A stretch of 12,570 nt of DNA from CAYLMM01 sp964384825 (GTDB lineage Bacteria > Krumholzibacteriota > Krumholzibacteriia > LZORAL124-64-63), in assembly GCA_964384825.1 (NCBI GenBank), contig CAYLMM010000064.1:1-12570 (forward strand). Reading direction: 5' to 3'. A program made the position numbers and the translations under genes. Positions 1 to 7,852 of this stretch are shown piece after piece (the stretch's first letter is position 1; each line of letters opens with the position of its first letter). Under the pieces are notes generated by a model. It did no database searches. It saw only the letters and a program-made list of their open reading frames with translations, and was not told where the DNA came from.

Positions 1-1344
1 ATGAACTTCCTCTACGTGCTGGCCCCCCATGCGATGACCGTCGTGGCGATCGTCGGGGCCGCCACCGCGCTGCTGGCCGCCACGATCGCCATGGCGCAGA
101 ACGATATCAAGAAGGTGCTGGCCTACTCGACGGTCAGCCAGCTGGGCTACATGATGCTCGCCTGCGGCGTCGGGGCCTTCGCCGCCGGCATCTTCCACGT
201 GATGACCCACGCCTTCTTCAAGGCCCTGCTGTTCCTCGGCTCCGGCTCGGTGATCCACGCCATGAGCGACGAGCAGGACATGCGCGTGATGGGCGGGCTG
301 CGCTTCCGGCTGCCGGTGACCTACTGGACGTTTTTGGCCGGCACCTTCGCCATCGCCGGCGTCTTCCCGCTGGCCGGATTCTTCAGCAAGGACGAGATCC
401 TCTGGAAGGCCTTCTCCCAGGGCTCGGTCTGGCTGTGGGTGGTGGGTTTCGCGGTGGCCGGCCTGACCGCCTTCTACATGATGCGCCTGGTGACGCTGAC
501 CTTCTTCGGCGAGAACCGCGCCTCCGAGGAGGTGCGCTCGCACATCCACGAGTCGCCGGCCACGATGACCGCGCCGCTGGTCGTTCTGGCGGTGCTGTCG
601 ATCGCGGGCGGCTGGATCGGCTGGCCCCACTTCCTGGGCGGCGTCAACCGCTTCGAGAACTTCCTCGAGCCCGTCTTCCATCAGAGCCCGGCCGTGGTCC
701 GGACGATCGAGACGCAGGCGGCGCCGCTGACCGATGTCGTGAACGCCGCCTCGCAGATGGCGACCGGCGAAGCGGATCTGGAGACCGCCGCGATGGTCGC
801 GCATGTCGCGGCCGCGGTCGAAGGGGCCGGCCACCCCGCCGACCCGCGCGATGTCCACGCGTCTCCGGAGGCCCATGCCGCCCACGAGACCCATGCCGCC
901 CACGAGACCCATGCCGCCCACGAGGCCCACGCCGCCCACGGGGACGAGCGGATGGAATGGACCCTGGCCGGAGCCTCGCTGCTGCTGGCGCTGGTCGGCC
1001 TGGTCGCCGGCGGGATCGTCTACGGCCGCCGCATCGATCTGGCCACGACCCTGCAGCGGTCGGTCCGCGGCGTGCCGCACCGGATCCTGGTGAACAAGTA
1101 CTACGTCGACGAATTCTACGAGGCGACCCTGGTCCGCCCGGGCTACAACCTGTCCGCGAAGGGCTTGTGGCGGGCGGTCGACGTCGGTCTGATCGACGGC
1201 CTGCTGGTCAACGGATCGGCGGTCCTGGTCTCGGTCATCAGTTCGTTGCTGCGGCTGTTCCAGAACGGCAGGCTGAGGTTCTACGCCTACGTCTTCGCCC
1301 TGGGCGCGGCGGCCTTCGTCCTGTTCCTCTTTTTCTCGAGCTAG
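1..1344 (+). CDS. nuoL: NADH-quinone oxidoreductase subunit L (NuoL), C-terminal part, cut by window start
   Basis: Distal antiporter-like, proton-pumping membrane subunit of complex I. The 447 residues seen lack the N-terminal part: residue 1 aligns near residue 269 of E. coli NuoL, so the Met at base 1 is internal. Visible hallmarks are NDIKKVLAYST (34-44), FHVMTHAFFKALLF (65-78; H66, H70 and K74 match E. coli H334, H338 and K342) and GFFSKDEI (126-133; K130 matches K399). A helix near 320-341 is followed by NKYYVDEFY (365-373), the start of the long lateral amphipathic helix that clamps the antiporter subunits, and then by a last membrane helix (427-445). Between the 14th and 15th helices lies an unusually long hydrophilic loop (about 210-318) with a His-rich hexapeptide repeat. 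Extrapolated full length is about 715 residues, longer than the usual 610-660. The TAG stop overlaps the nuoM ribosome binding site. Confidence 0.96.
   Translation: MNFLYVLAPHAMTVVAIVGAATALLAATIAMAQNDIKKVLAYSTVSQLGYMMLACGVGAFAAGIFHVMTHAFFKALLFLGSGSVIHAMSDEQDMRVMGGLRFRLPVTYWTFLAGTFAIAGVFPLAGFFSKDEILWKAFSQGSVWLWVVGFAVAGLTAFYMMRLVTLTFFGENRASEEVRSHIHESPATMTAPLVVLAVLSIAGGWIGWPHFLGGVNRFENFLEPVFHQSPAVVRTIETQAAPLTDVVNAASQMATGEADLETAAMVAHVAAAVEGAGHPADPRDVHASPEAHAAHETHAAHETHAAHEAHAAHGDERMEWTLAGASLLLALVGLVAGGIVYGRRIDLATTLQRSVRGVPHRILVNKYYVDEFYEATLVRPGYNLSAKGLWRAVDVGLIDGLLVNGSAVLVSVISSLLRLFQNGRLRFYAYVFALGAAAFVLFLFFSS
871..942 (+). repeat. Four in-frame 18-bp tandem repeats encoding a His/Ala hexapeptide in nuoL
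   Basis: Four contiguous 18-bp units lie in the nuoL reading frame at 871-888, 889-906, 907-924 and 925-942. They encode AHAAHE, THAAHE, THAAHE and AHAAHG. The second and third units are identical, the first differs by one base and the last is most diverged, which suggests recent expansion by slippage. The segment sits in the loop predicted to face the periplasm. Metal binding by the paired His residues is possible but is inferred from composition only. Confidence 0.9.
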
Positions 1345-1348
1345 GAGG
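1343..1348 (+). promoter_or_regulatory. Ribosome binding site supporting the TTG start of nuoM
   Basis: A perfect AGGAGG overlaps the nuoL TAG stop and lies 9 bases before TTG at 1358. No ATG or GTG in the nuoM frame is better placed, so the TTG is taken as the start. The overlap implies translational coupling to nuoL. Confidence 0.75.
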
Positions 1349-1357
1349 CGGACGATC

Positions 1358-2929
1358 TTGTCGTTCATCACCGACCATATCCTCTCCTGGGTCACGTTCC
1401 TGCCGCTGGCGGGTGCCTGCGGCATCTTTCTGGCGGTCCGCAGGCCCAACGCGGCCCGGATCGCGGCCCTGGTCGTGGCCCTGGCCGATTTCGTGCTCTC
1501 GCTGCATCTGTACTTCCATTTCGACGTCGCGATGGCGGGGGACCAGTTCGTCGAGCGCGTCGCCTGGATCGCCGGCGGGCGGATCAGCTATCATCTCGCC
1601 CTGGACGGCATCTCGCTGTTCCTGGTGCTGCTGACCACCTTCCTCGGTCCCCTGGTGATCCTGAGCACCTGGAGCGCCGTGCGCGATCGCGTGACCGAGT
1701 TCATGGGATTTTTGCTGCTGCTGCAGACCGCGATGATCGGGACCTTCCTGGCCCGCGACATGCTGCTGTTCTACTTCTTCTGGGAAGCGATGCTGGTGCC
1801 GATGTACTTCCTGATCGGCATCTGGGGCGGCGAGCGGCGGATCTACGCCACGGTGAAGTTCTTCATCTACACCATGGTCGGATCGGTCTTCATGCTGGTC
1901 GGCATCCTGTACTGCTACTTCCAGGCCGGCAGCATGGACCTGGCCGAGTTCATGACCCTCGACCTGGCCCGCGGTCCGCAGACGCTGCTGTTCGCGGCCT
2001 TCGCCCTGGCGTTCGCGATCAAGGTGCCGCTGTTCCCCTTCCACACCTGGCTGCCCGACGCCCACGTCGAGGCGCCGACCGCCGGATCGGTCATCCTGGC
2101 CGGCATCCTGCTGAAGATGGGCACCTACGGCCTGCTGCGCTTCGCGATCCCGCTGTTCCCGGCCGGAGCCGCCGTCCTCGGGCCCTGGATCGCCGCGCTG
2201 GCGGTGATCGGGATAATCTACGGCGCGCTGGTCGCGATGGTTCAGCCCGACGTCAAGAAGCTGGTGGCCTATTCCTCGGTCAGCCATCTGGGCTTCGTCG
2301 TGCTCGGCCTGTTCAGCCTGACGACCGCCGGCGTGGTCGGCGGCATCTACCAGATGCTCGCGCACGGCCTGACGACCGGCGCCCTGTTCCTGCTGGTCGG
2401 GATGATCTACGAGCGGCGCCACACCCGGCAGATCGCCGAATTCGGCGGCCTGGCCCACGTGATGCCGATCTACGCTGCGGTGTTCATGTTCGTGACCCTC
2501 GGCAGCATCGGCCTGCCCTCGCTCTGCGGCTTCACCGGCGAGTTCATGATCCTGCTGGGCAGCTTCACATCGGTCCTGCTGCCGCACGCCAAGCTGCTGA
2601 CCGTCCTGGCCGCCACCGGCGTGGTCCTGGGCGCCATCTACATGCTGTGGATGTACCAGCGCGTCTTCTTCGGCCGGTTGGCCCACGAGCAGAACCGCGG
2701 CCTGGCCGACATGAACCTGCGCGAGATCGTTGTGCTGGTGCCGATCCTGGTGATGATCGTCCTGCTCGGGGTGAGGCCTGCGCCGCTGGTCGACCGGATG
2801 CAGCCCGCGGTCGAGAAGCTGCTCGAACCCCTGGCGCGCGAGATGGTCGCCGACGCCGAAGCCTCGCCGGCGGTCCTGTCGGTCGCCGCGGTCCCCGAAG
2901 TTCTTCCCGTGCCGCCGGAGGGTGAGTGA
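1358..2929 (+). CDS. nuoM: NADH-quinone oxidoreductase subunit M (NuoM)
   Basis: Middle antiporter-like membrane subunit of complex I, one of the proton-translocating channels; 523 residues against about 500 usual. Key charged residues of the family are visible: E143 in FWEAMLVPMYF (helix 5), K222 in IKVPLFPFHTWLPDAH (helix 7), K253 in GILLKMGTYGLLRF (helix 8) and E395 in GFTGEFMIL (helix 12). PDVKKLVAYSSVSHLG (297-312) is the typical core motif. Helix content is spread over about residues 10-470. A hydrophilic, Ala/Glu/Pro-rich tail of about 45 residues follows and accounts for the extra length. It starts with TTG 9 bases after AGGAGG, 13 bases after the nuoL stop. Its TGA overlaps the nuoN ATG (TGATG), so the nuoLMN cistrons are probably translationally coupled. 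Confidence 0.97.
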   Translation: MSFITDHILSWVTFLPLAGACGIFLAVRRPNAARIAALVVALADFVLSLHLYFHFDVAMAGDQFVERVAWIAGGRISYHLALDGISLFLVLLTTFLGPLVILSTWSAVRDRVTEFMGFLLLLQTAMIGTFLARDMLLFYFFWEAMLVPMYFLIGIWGGERRIYATVKFFIYTMVGSVFMLVGILYCYFQAGSMDLAEFMTLDLARGPQTLLFAAFALAFAIKVPLFPFHTWLPDAHVEAPTAGSVILAGILLKMGTYGLLRFAIPLFPAGAAVLGPWIAALAVIGIIYGALVAMVQPDVKKLVAYSSVSHLGFVVLGLFSLTTAGVVGGIYQMLAHGLTTGALFLLVGMIYERRHTRQIAEFGGLAHVMPIYAAVFMFVTLGSIGLPSLCGFTGEFMILLGSFTSVLLPHAKLLTVLAATGVVLGAIYMLWMYQRVFFGRLAHEQNRGLADMNLREIVVLVPILVMIVLLGVRPAPLVDRMQPAVEKLLEPLAREMVADAEASPAVLSVAAVPEVLPVPPEGE

Positions 2930-4452
2930 TGGATCTCTCGAGCCTGGGCGCCGGTTTCGATCTGGCCCGTCAGATGCCGGCCCTGCTGCCTTATCTCGTG
3001 CTGGCCGGCGGCGGCCTGCTGGTGATGCTGGTCGACGCCTTCGTAAAGAGCCGGCGCAAGGATCATCTCTACATGCTGACCCTGCTGGTGCTGCTGGCGG
3101 TCGTGGTGACCCAGTTCACCGGCGGGGGCGTGCGCGAGCAGGACCTGCTCGGCGGGATGCTGGCCAGCGAGGCCTACACGCGGTTCTTCACCCTGCTGTT
3201 CGCGGCGATCGCGCTGCTGACCGCCACCTTCGCGACCGCGGCCTTCGACCGCGACGGCGATTTCCGGGCCGAGTTCTATCCCCTGCTGCTGTTCGCGACG
3301 CTGGGGATGATGATCCTCTCGGCCGCCACCGACCTGCTGCCCCTGTATCTGGGGCTCGAGACGATGAGCTTCGCGGTCTACGTCATGGTCGCCGGCGTGC
3401 GCGGTTCGGCCCGCAGCGCCGAGGCCGGATTCAAGTACCTGATCCTCGGCGCCTTCGCCTCGGCCTTCCTGCTCTTCGGCATGGCTCTGCTCTACGGCCA
3501 GGTCGGATCCACGGGATTCGCGGAGATCGGCGAGTCGGTCGCCGCCGGTTCGGTCGACGTGCTGATGCTTTCGCTGGCCGCCGGCCTGATGCTGGTCGGC
3601 TTCGGCTTCAAGGTGGCGATGGTGCCGTTCCACATGTGGACGCCCGACGTCTACCACGGGGCGCCGGCCTACATGACCGGCTTCATGGCCACCGGAGTGA
3701 AGGCCGCCGGCTTCGCCGTCCTCGCCCGCTTCGTCTGGCTGCTGCTGCCCCTGCTGGCCGACGTCTGGTTCCCTCTGCTGGCGGTCCTGGCCGTCCTGAC
3801 GATGACCCTGGGCAACCTGGTCGCCCTGAGCCAGACCTCCATCAAGCGCATGCTGGCCTGGTCCAGCATCGCCCACGCCGGCTATCTGCTGCTGGCGGTG
3901 CTGGCGATCCTGCACACCGCGCGCGGGGAGGGGCTGGCCACGCGCATGGAGGCGGTGGTCACCGCGGCCGGCGGCGGTCTGCTGTTCTACCTGACGGGTT
4001 ACGCCGTGATGAACCTGGGCGCGTTCGGGATCGTCAACTACCTCGGCCGCGGACGGTTGGACGAGGCCGACTCCATCTCCGGATACGCGGGCCTGTCGGG
4101 GCGCCAGCCGATCGCCGCGGCGGCGATGGCCGTGTTCATGTTCTCGCTGGCCGGCATCCCGCCGACGGTCGGGTTCATCGGGAAGTTCTACATCTTCGAC
4201 GCCGTGGTGAAGGCGGGCCTGATCCCGCTGGCGGTCTGGGGCGTGGTCAACTCGCTGCTGTCGGTCTACTACTACCTGCGGGTCGTGGTCGTGATGTACA
4301 TGCGTCCGGCCGGCGAGGACGCCTACGACGGCCGCAGCTGGGAATCGACCTTCGCCGCCGGAGTGCTGGCGCTGATCGTGCTGTTCTTGGGGACCTTCCC
4401 CGGAGTGCTGCACCGGCTGGCGGCGGCCACCTTCCACATGCTGGCCTTCTGA
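2929..4452 (+). CDS. nuoN: NADH-quinone oxidoreductase subunit N (NuoN)
   Basis: Third antiporter-like proton-pumping subunit of complex I, 507 residues with about 14 membrane helices, slightly longer than the usual 480-500. Diagnostic residues are E144 in LGLETMSF (helix 5), K228 in GFGFKVAMVPFHMWTPD (helix 7), K258 in ATGVKAAGF (helix 8) and K419 in GFIGKFYIF (helix 12). Lys at the last position, where NuoM has Glu, is characteristic of NuoN. SQTSIKRMLAWSSIAHAGY (301-319) is the equivalent of the NuoL/NuoM core motif. The chosen ATG overlaps the nuoM TGA and follows GGAGGG (2917-2922) by 6 bases; a GTG at 2926 would add only one residue. As in many complex I operons nuoN is last: a hairpin lies 24 bases after its stop and the next gene is on the other strand. 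Confidence 0.97.
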   Translation: MDLSSLGAGFDLARQMPALLPYLVLAGGGLLVMLVDAFVKSRRKDHLYMLTLLVLLAVVVTQFTGGGVREQDLLGGMLASEAYTRFFTLLFAAIALLTATFATAAFDRDGDFRAEFYPLLLFATLGMMILSAATDLLPLYLGLETMSFAVYVMVAGVRGSARSAEAGFKYLILGAFASAFLLFGMALLYGQVGSTGFAEIGESVAAGSVDVLMLSLAAGLMLVGFGFKVAMVPFHMWTPDVYHGAPAYMTGFMATGVKAAGFAVLARFVWLLLPLLADVWFPLLAVLAVLTMTLGNLVALSQTSIKRMLAWSSIAHAGYLLLAVLAILHTARGEGLATRMEAVVTAAGGGLLFYLTGYAVMNLGAFGIVNYLGRGRLDEADSISGYAGLSGRQPIAAAAMAVFMFSLAGIPPTVGFIGKFYIFDAVVKAGLIPLAVWGVVNSLLSVYYYLRVVVVMYMRPAGEDAYDGRSWESTFAAGVLALIVLFLGTFPGVLHRLAAATFHMLAF

Positions 4453-4475
4453 GCGAGCCTGTCGGTCCGGAACGC

Positions 4476-4505
4476 GAGGGGCGGGAGCCGCAGCTCCCGC
4501 CCCTC
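4476..4505. terminator. Hairpin between convergent nuoN and gcdH
   Basis: A perfect 13-bp GC-rich stem (4476-4488 with 4493-4505) with a CGCA tetraloop lies between the stops of two convergent genes. Neither side has a real T tract, only CTCTTG on the + strand side. It may work as a weak or factor-assisted terminator for both genes, or as a 3'-end-protecting hairpin for the nuo transcript. Confidence 0.7.
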
Positions 4506-4543
4506 TTGCGTCGTGCGTCCCGCCGCGTCATCCGATCCCGGGC

Positions 4544-5710
4544 TCAGCGGTACGCCGGAATGCCGGTGATGTCGGCCCCGATGATCAGGGTGTGGATGTC
4601 GTGGGTCCCCTCGTAGGTGTAGACCGACTCCAGGTTGGTCAGATGGCGGCCGACGGGATGCTCGTCGGTGATGCCGGCCGCGCCCAGGATGTCCCTCGCC
4701 GCGCGGGCGCAGTCCAGCGCCATCGCCACGTTGTTGCGCTTGGCCAGCGAGACCAGCGGCGTCTCGTTCACCCCGCCGTCCTTCAGCCGGCCGAGCTGGT
4801 GGACCAGGGCCTGGGCCGCGGTGATCGCGGTCAGCATCCGCACCAGCTTGCGCTGCACCAGCTGGAACGACGCGATCGGCTTGCCGAACTGCTCCCTCTC
4901 CGCGGCGTACCGGCGGGCCGTGTCGTAGCAGGCCGCCGCCGCGCCGACCGCGCCCCAGGCGATGCCGTAGCGGGCCTCGTTCAGGCAGGCCAGCGGCGCG
5001 CCCAGTCCGGCCGCCCCGGGCAGGCGGGCCGAGTCCGGCAGCCGCACGTCGTCCAGCACCAGTTCGCCGGTGTCGCTGGCGCGCAGGCTGTACTTGCCCC
5101 GGATCTTCTGGGCCGAGAAGCCGTCGACATCCCTTTCGACCAGGAACCCGAGCACCCTCTCCGGCCCCCGGGCCCAGACCACCGCCACGTCCGCCGAGAC
5201 CGCGTTGGTGATCCACATCTTGCCGCCGTTCAGGATCCAGCCGTCGCCGTCGCGTTCGGCGCGCGTCTCCATCCCGCCGGGATCCGAGCCGTGCCCCGCC
5301 TCGGTCAGGCCGAAGCAGCCGATGCTGCGGCCGGCGGCCAGCTCGGGCAGCCAGCGCCGTTTCTGCTCCTCGCTGCCGAATTCCGCGATCGGCCACATCA
5401 CCAGGCTGCCCTGGACCGAGGCGAAGCTGCGCAGGCCGCTGTCTCCGCGTTCGAGTTCCTGGCAGATCAGGCCGTAGATCGTCGAGGAAAGGCCGGGGCA
5501 TCCCGGCCCCTCGATGCTCGCGCCCAGCAGCCCCAGCGCGCCGAGTTCGGGCACGACCTCCAGGGGGAAGGTGCCGGCCGCGTGATGCTCGCGCAGCAGG
5601 GGCAGGTAGCGGTCCTCGACCCAGGTCCGGACGGTGTCGCGGACCGAACGCTCCTCGGACGGCAGTCCTCGTTCGAGTTGGTAGTAATCGCAGCCGGCGT
5701 AGGGACGCAT
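4544..5710 (-). CDS. gcdH: Glutaryl-CoA dehydrogenase-type acyl-CoA dehydrogenase
   Basis: FAD-dependent acyl-CoA dehydrogenase, 388 residues. The best match from memory is glutaryl-CoA dehydrogenase, which oxidises and decarboxylates glutaryl-CoA to crotonyl-CoA in lysine/tryptophan breakdown and passes electrons to ETF. Family-specific stretches are SGLRSFASVQGSLVM (91-105), GCFGLTEAGHGSDPGGMETR (131-150), KMWITN (164-169), RYGIAWG (247-253), EREQFGKPIASFQLVQ (271-286) and TYEGTHDIH (365-373). E367 is the expected catalytic base, and R94 and S98 occupy the positions that bind the substrate carboxylate in the human enzyme. The start is the ATG ending at 5710, preceded by GGAGG. No other lysine-pathway or ETF gene is nearby. 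Decarboxylating and non-decarboxylating forms cannot be told apart by eye, and another short-chain acyl-CoA substrate is possible. Confidence 0.9.
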   Translation of the reverse strand: MRPYAGCDYYQLERGLPSEERSVRDTVRTWVEDRYLPLLREHHAAGTFPLEVVPELGALGLLGASIEGPGCPGLSSTIYGLICQELERGDSGLRSFASVQGSLVMWPIAEFGSEEQKRRWLPELAAGRSIGCFGLTEAGHGSDPGGMETRAERDGDGWILNGGKMWITNAVSADVAVVWARGPERVLGFLVERDVDGFSAQKIRGKYSLRASDTGELVLDDVRLPDSARLPGAAGLGAPLACLNEARYGIAWGAVGAAAACYDTARRYAAEREQFGKPIASFQLVQRKLVRMLTAITAAQALVHQLGRLKDGGVNETPLVSLAKRNNVAMALDCARAARDILGAAGITDEHPVGRHLTNLESVYTYEGTHDIHTLIIGADITGIPAYR

Positions 5711-5716
5711 CGAATT

Positions 5717-5721
5717 CCTCC
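5717..5721 (-). promoter_or_regulatory. Ribosome binding site fixing the gcdH start
   Basis: GGAGG on the minus strand lies 6 bases before the ATG at 5710-5708. The frame stays open upstream to 5944, but the extra residues are low-complexity, match no part of the family, and would run into the divergent gene, so this site decides the start. Confidence 0.75.
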
Positions 5722-5773
5722 GGAATGACGGATCAGGGATCGGCTCACCGCTCAAATGTGCAGCAACGTCGGC

Positions 5774-5802
5774 TTGACCGCCACCGGGTTTTTGTCTAGA
5801 AA
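5774..5802 (+). promoter_or_regulatory. Possible sigma-70-type promoter of the membrane hydrolase gene
   Basis: TTGACC (5774-5779) and TAGAAA (5797-5802) are separated by 17 bases, about 48 bases before the start codon in the 139-base gap shared with gcdH. The local dip in GC content supports a promoter here. The -10 match is only moderate. I see no convincing promoter for gcdH on the other strand. Confidence 0.4.
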
Positions 5803-5849
5803 CAACAGATGCGATCGTTCCGGAGCACCATCGGACCGGAGGAGGGGCG

Positions 5850-7832
5850 ATGAATTTGTTGCGCTGGCTGCGGACATGGCCGGCCGCCGTTCTGTGGGCC
5901 TTCGTGCTGGCCGGTTGCGTCGGCATGTTCGAGGGCCTGTACATGTGGGTGCGTTACGGCAGCGCGGCAGCCGCGCAGGACGGCCATGGCTTCGTGGCCG
6001 CGATGGCGCCCTACGTGACGCTCTACGGTTGGGGCGGGGCCATGATCGCCGCGGCGGCTTTCCCGATCGCCGCCTTCTTCACGCAGCGGGCCAGCCGGCC
6101 GCGCCACGACGCCTTCGTGCTGGCGGTCGCGGCGGCTCTCGGCGCGCTGGTCGCGGTCTATTGCGCCTATCTCTTCCGCGCGCATCTGATGCCCGGATGG
6201 TGGGGCGATCACGTCGACGGCCAGGGACGGATCCTGCTGGCTGTGATCTGGGGGGTTTCGTTGGCCCTGCTGCGGGTGCCCGGCCGCCGGGTCGCCGGTT
6301 TCCTGGTCCGCAGCCCCGGCAAGGGCGTGATCTTTCCGCTGGCCCTGATGATCGTCAGCTCGGCCCTGCTGCCGAACTGGCGCGAGGAGGGGGCGATCCT
6401 GCGCACCGCCCATCTGGGCCCGCAGCCCGAGGCCGTCGCGGCCGGCGCCGGCCGGCCCGACATCGTCCTGATCTCGATCGACACCTGGCGGCCGGACATG
6501 CTTTCGAGCCGCAACCCCGCCTCGCCGCCGACCCCGGCGCTGGACGCCCTGGCCGCCGAAGGGATCGATTACCGCAACGTCTGGTCGCCCAGCTGCTGGA
6601 CGATGCCCGGGATGGCCGCCCTGATGACCGGCTGGCCGCCGCGGGCGCTCGGCATCGGGCGGCGCACGCCGATGCCGCAGACCGTCCCCACCCTGCCGGA
6701 GATGGCCTGGCGGAACGGCTACCGCACCGCCGCCTTCATCTGCAATCCCTACCTGTCGCCGGGGAACGGCTTCGACCGCGGCTTCGTCGACTTCGATCAC
6801 GCGATGTTCGTCGATCCGCTGGAGCCGGCAAAGGACTCCATCCTGGCGCGCGAGATCGCCGTCTACACCATGCGCCGCCTGCAGCCGGACGACGCCTCGA
6901 CGATCTTCGGCAAGGCGATCCGCTGGGTCCGCCGCCGGCCGCAGGAGCGTCCCTGGCTGCTGTGGATCCATCTGATGAATCCCCATCTGCCGTACCAGTG
7001 GCGTGACATGCCCGGTTTCGCCGATCCCACCCCGGCTGCGGGCGTGGAGCCGGATCCGTCGCGGATCCCCGACCGTCCCGAGTTCGCCGGCCGGCGCTTC
7101 GAGGTGCTGGAGGACATGGACGAACTGCGCGCCGCCGGCGGGGTGGAGGATTGGATGTGGGAGGGCATGCGCACCCTCTACGCTCGCGAGGTCCAGTACA
7201 CCGACGCCTGGGTCGGCCGTTTCCTGGCCGCCTTGCGCGAGGAAGGCGTCTACGACGACGCCTTGCTGGTCGTGGTGGCCGATCACGGCGAGGAGTTCAA
7301 CGACCACGGCGGCTACGAGCACGGTCACAGCTTGATGCCCGAGGTCAGCTCCGTCCCGTTGCTGGTCCGTCTGCCCGGCGGCGATGGGGGCGGCGTGATC
7401 CGCACCGATCCGGTCTCGACGCTCGATCTGCTGCCGTCGCTCTGCGCCGAAATGGGATGGGAGACCGAGGGCCTGCCCGGACGCTCCGATCTGTGGGCGC
7501 CGGCCGGCGACGCGGCGGAGCCGCGGACCGCCCGGGTGCAGCGCCTGGAGAACATGCTCTACGGGCCCGAGCGGACGGCGTTGATGGCCTGGCCGTGGTT
7601 CCGTGTCGAAACCCCGGGCGAAGGCCCGCCCCGTTGGTTCGACATGCGGTCCGATCCGTTGCTGAAGACTCCGGCGGCGGCGCCGGCGTCGGCGGCGGGG
7701 ATCGAGGCGGCCGGCGACAGTCTGCGCGCGGCCTGGGACGCGGTGGCCGCCGCCTGGGATCGTTCCGGCGGCGACGCGCCTCGAGAAGTCGACGCCGCGA
7801 CCGAAGCGCGGCTGCGCAGCCTCGGCTACTGA
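5850..7832 (+). CDS. Membrane-anchored sulfatase/alkaline-phosphatase-superfamily hydrolase, Thr nucleophile type
   Basis: 660 residues. About five N-terminal helices (near 10-30, 50-76, 87-110, 128-142, 158-175) carry Arg/Lys-rich loops at 79-85 and 142-158, predicting N-terminus in and the catalytic domain outside. The domain has metal-site motif IVLISIDTWRPDML (205-218; D211), the nucleophile region SCWTMPGMAALMTG (248-261), LWIHLMNPHLPY (371-382) and VVVADHGEEFNDHGGYEHGH (474-493; D478, H479, H491, H493). The last six residues, LRSLGY, resemble the tail seen in many sulfatase-like proteins. True sulfatases have CxPxR, with Cys converted to formylglycine; here T251 is at the Cys position and M255 at the Arg position. 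This favours a phosphodiesterase or phosphotransferase. Topology and Thr recall lipoteichoic-acid-synthase-type enzymes, but the substrate is unknown. GGAGGAGGGG (5838-5847) sets the start. Confidence 0.85.
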   Translation: MNLLRWLRTWPAAVLWAFVLAGCVGMFEGLYMWVRYGSAAAAQDGHGFVAAMAPYVTLYGWGGAMIAAAAFPIAAFFTQRASRPRHDAFVLAVAAALGALVAVYCAYLFRAHLMPGWWGDHVDGQGRILLAVIWGVSLALLRVPGRRVAGFLVRSPGKGVIFPLALMIVSSALLPNWREEGAILRTAHLGPQPEAVAAGAGRPDIVLISIDTWRPDMLSSRNPASPPTPALDALAAEGIDYRNVWSPSCWTMPGMAALMTGWPPRALGIGRRTPMPQTVPTLPEMAWRNGYRTAAFICNPYLSPGNGFDRGFVDFDHAMFVDPLEPAKDSILAREIAVYTMRRLQPDDASTIFGKAIRWVRRRPQERPWLLWIHLMNPHLPYQWRDMPGFADPTPAAGVEPDPSRIPDRPEFAGRRFEVLEDMDELRAAGGVEDWMWEGMRTLYAREVQYTDAWVGRFLAALREEGVYDDALLVVVADHGEEFNDHGGYEHGHSLMPEVSSVPLLVRLPGGDGGGVIRTDPVSTLDLLPSLCAEMGWETEGLPGRSDLWAPAGDAAEPRTARVQRLENMLYGPERTALMAWPWFRVETPGEGPPRWFDMRSDPLLKTPAAAPASAAGIEAAGDSLRAAWDAVAAAWDRSGGDAPREVDAATEARLRSLGY

Positions 7833-7852
7833 TCGCCGGCGGGAACCGGACA

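Noticed and set aside
1..3. ATG at base 1 as a true nuoL start
   Set aside because: Alignment to the known family shows the preceding helices 1-8 are missing, so the Met is internal and the gene begins before the window.
1238..4437. Very long open frames antisense to nuoM and nuoN (482 and 599 codons)
   Set aside because: They are Gln/His/Asp/Gly/Arg-rich with no recognisable motif, lie opposite clear nuo genes, and are expected when G/C-ending codons suppress stops on the other strand of high-GC DNA.
2922..4616. 564-codon + strand open frame overlapping nuoN
   Set aside because: Arg/Gly/Pro/Ala-rich out-of-frame shadow of nuoN; the nuoN frame has all family motifs.
4592..5728. 378-codon + strand frame opposite gcdH
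   Set aside because: Low-complexity composition with no domain; the antisense gcdH frame is a full, motif-complete enzyme.
5792..5805. Short inverted repeat TTGT/ACAA around CTAGAA as an operator
   Set aside because: Arms of only 4 bp in an AT-rich promoter patch are likely by chance.
5711..5944. N-terminal extension of gcdH to 5944
   Set aside because: The added residues do not fit the family, would overlap the divergent gene, and a strong ribosome binding site precedes the ATG at 5710.
6594..6614. Formylglycine motif at C249 of the hydrolase
   Set aside because: The sequence after the Cys is W-T-M-P, not x-P-x-R, so it is not a substrate for the usual formylglycine-generating enzyme.
5796..7328. 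510-codon minus-strand frame opposite the membrane hydrolase gene
   Set aside because: Composition typical of an antisense shadow; the + strand frame has membrane helices and all metal-site motifs.
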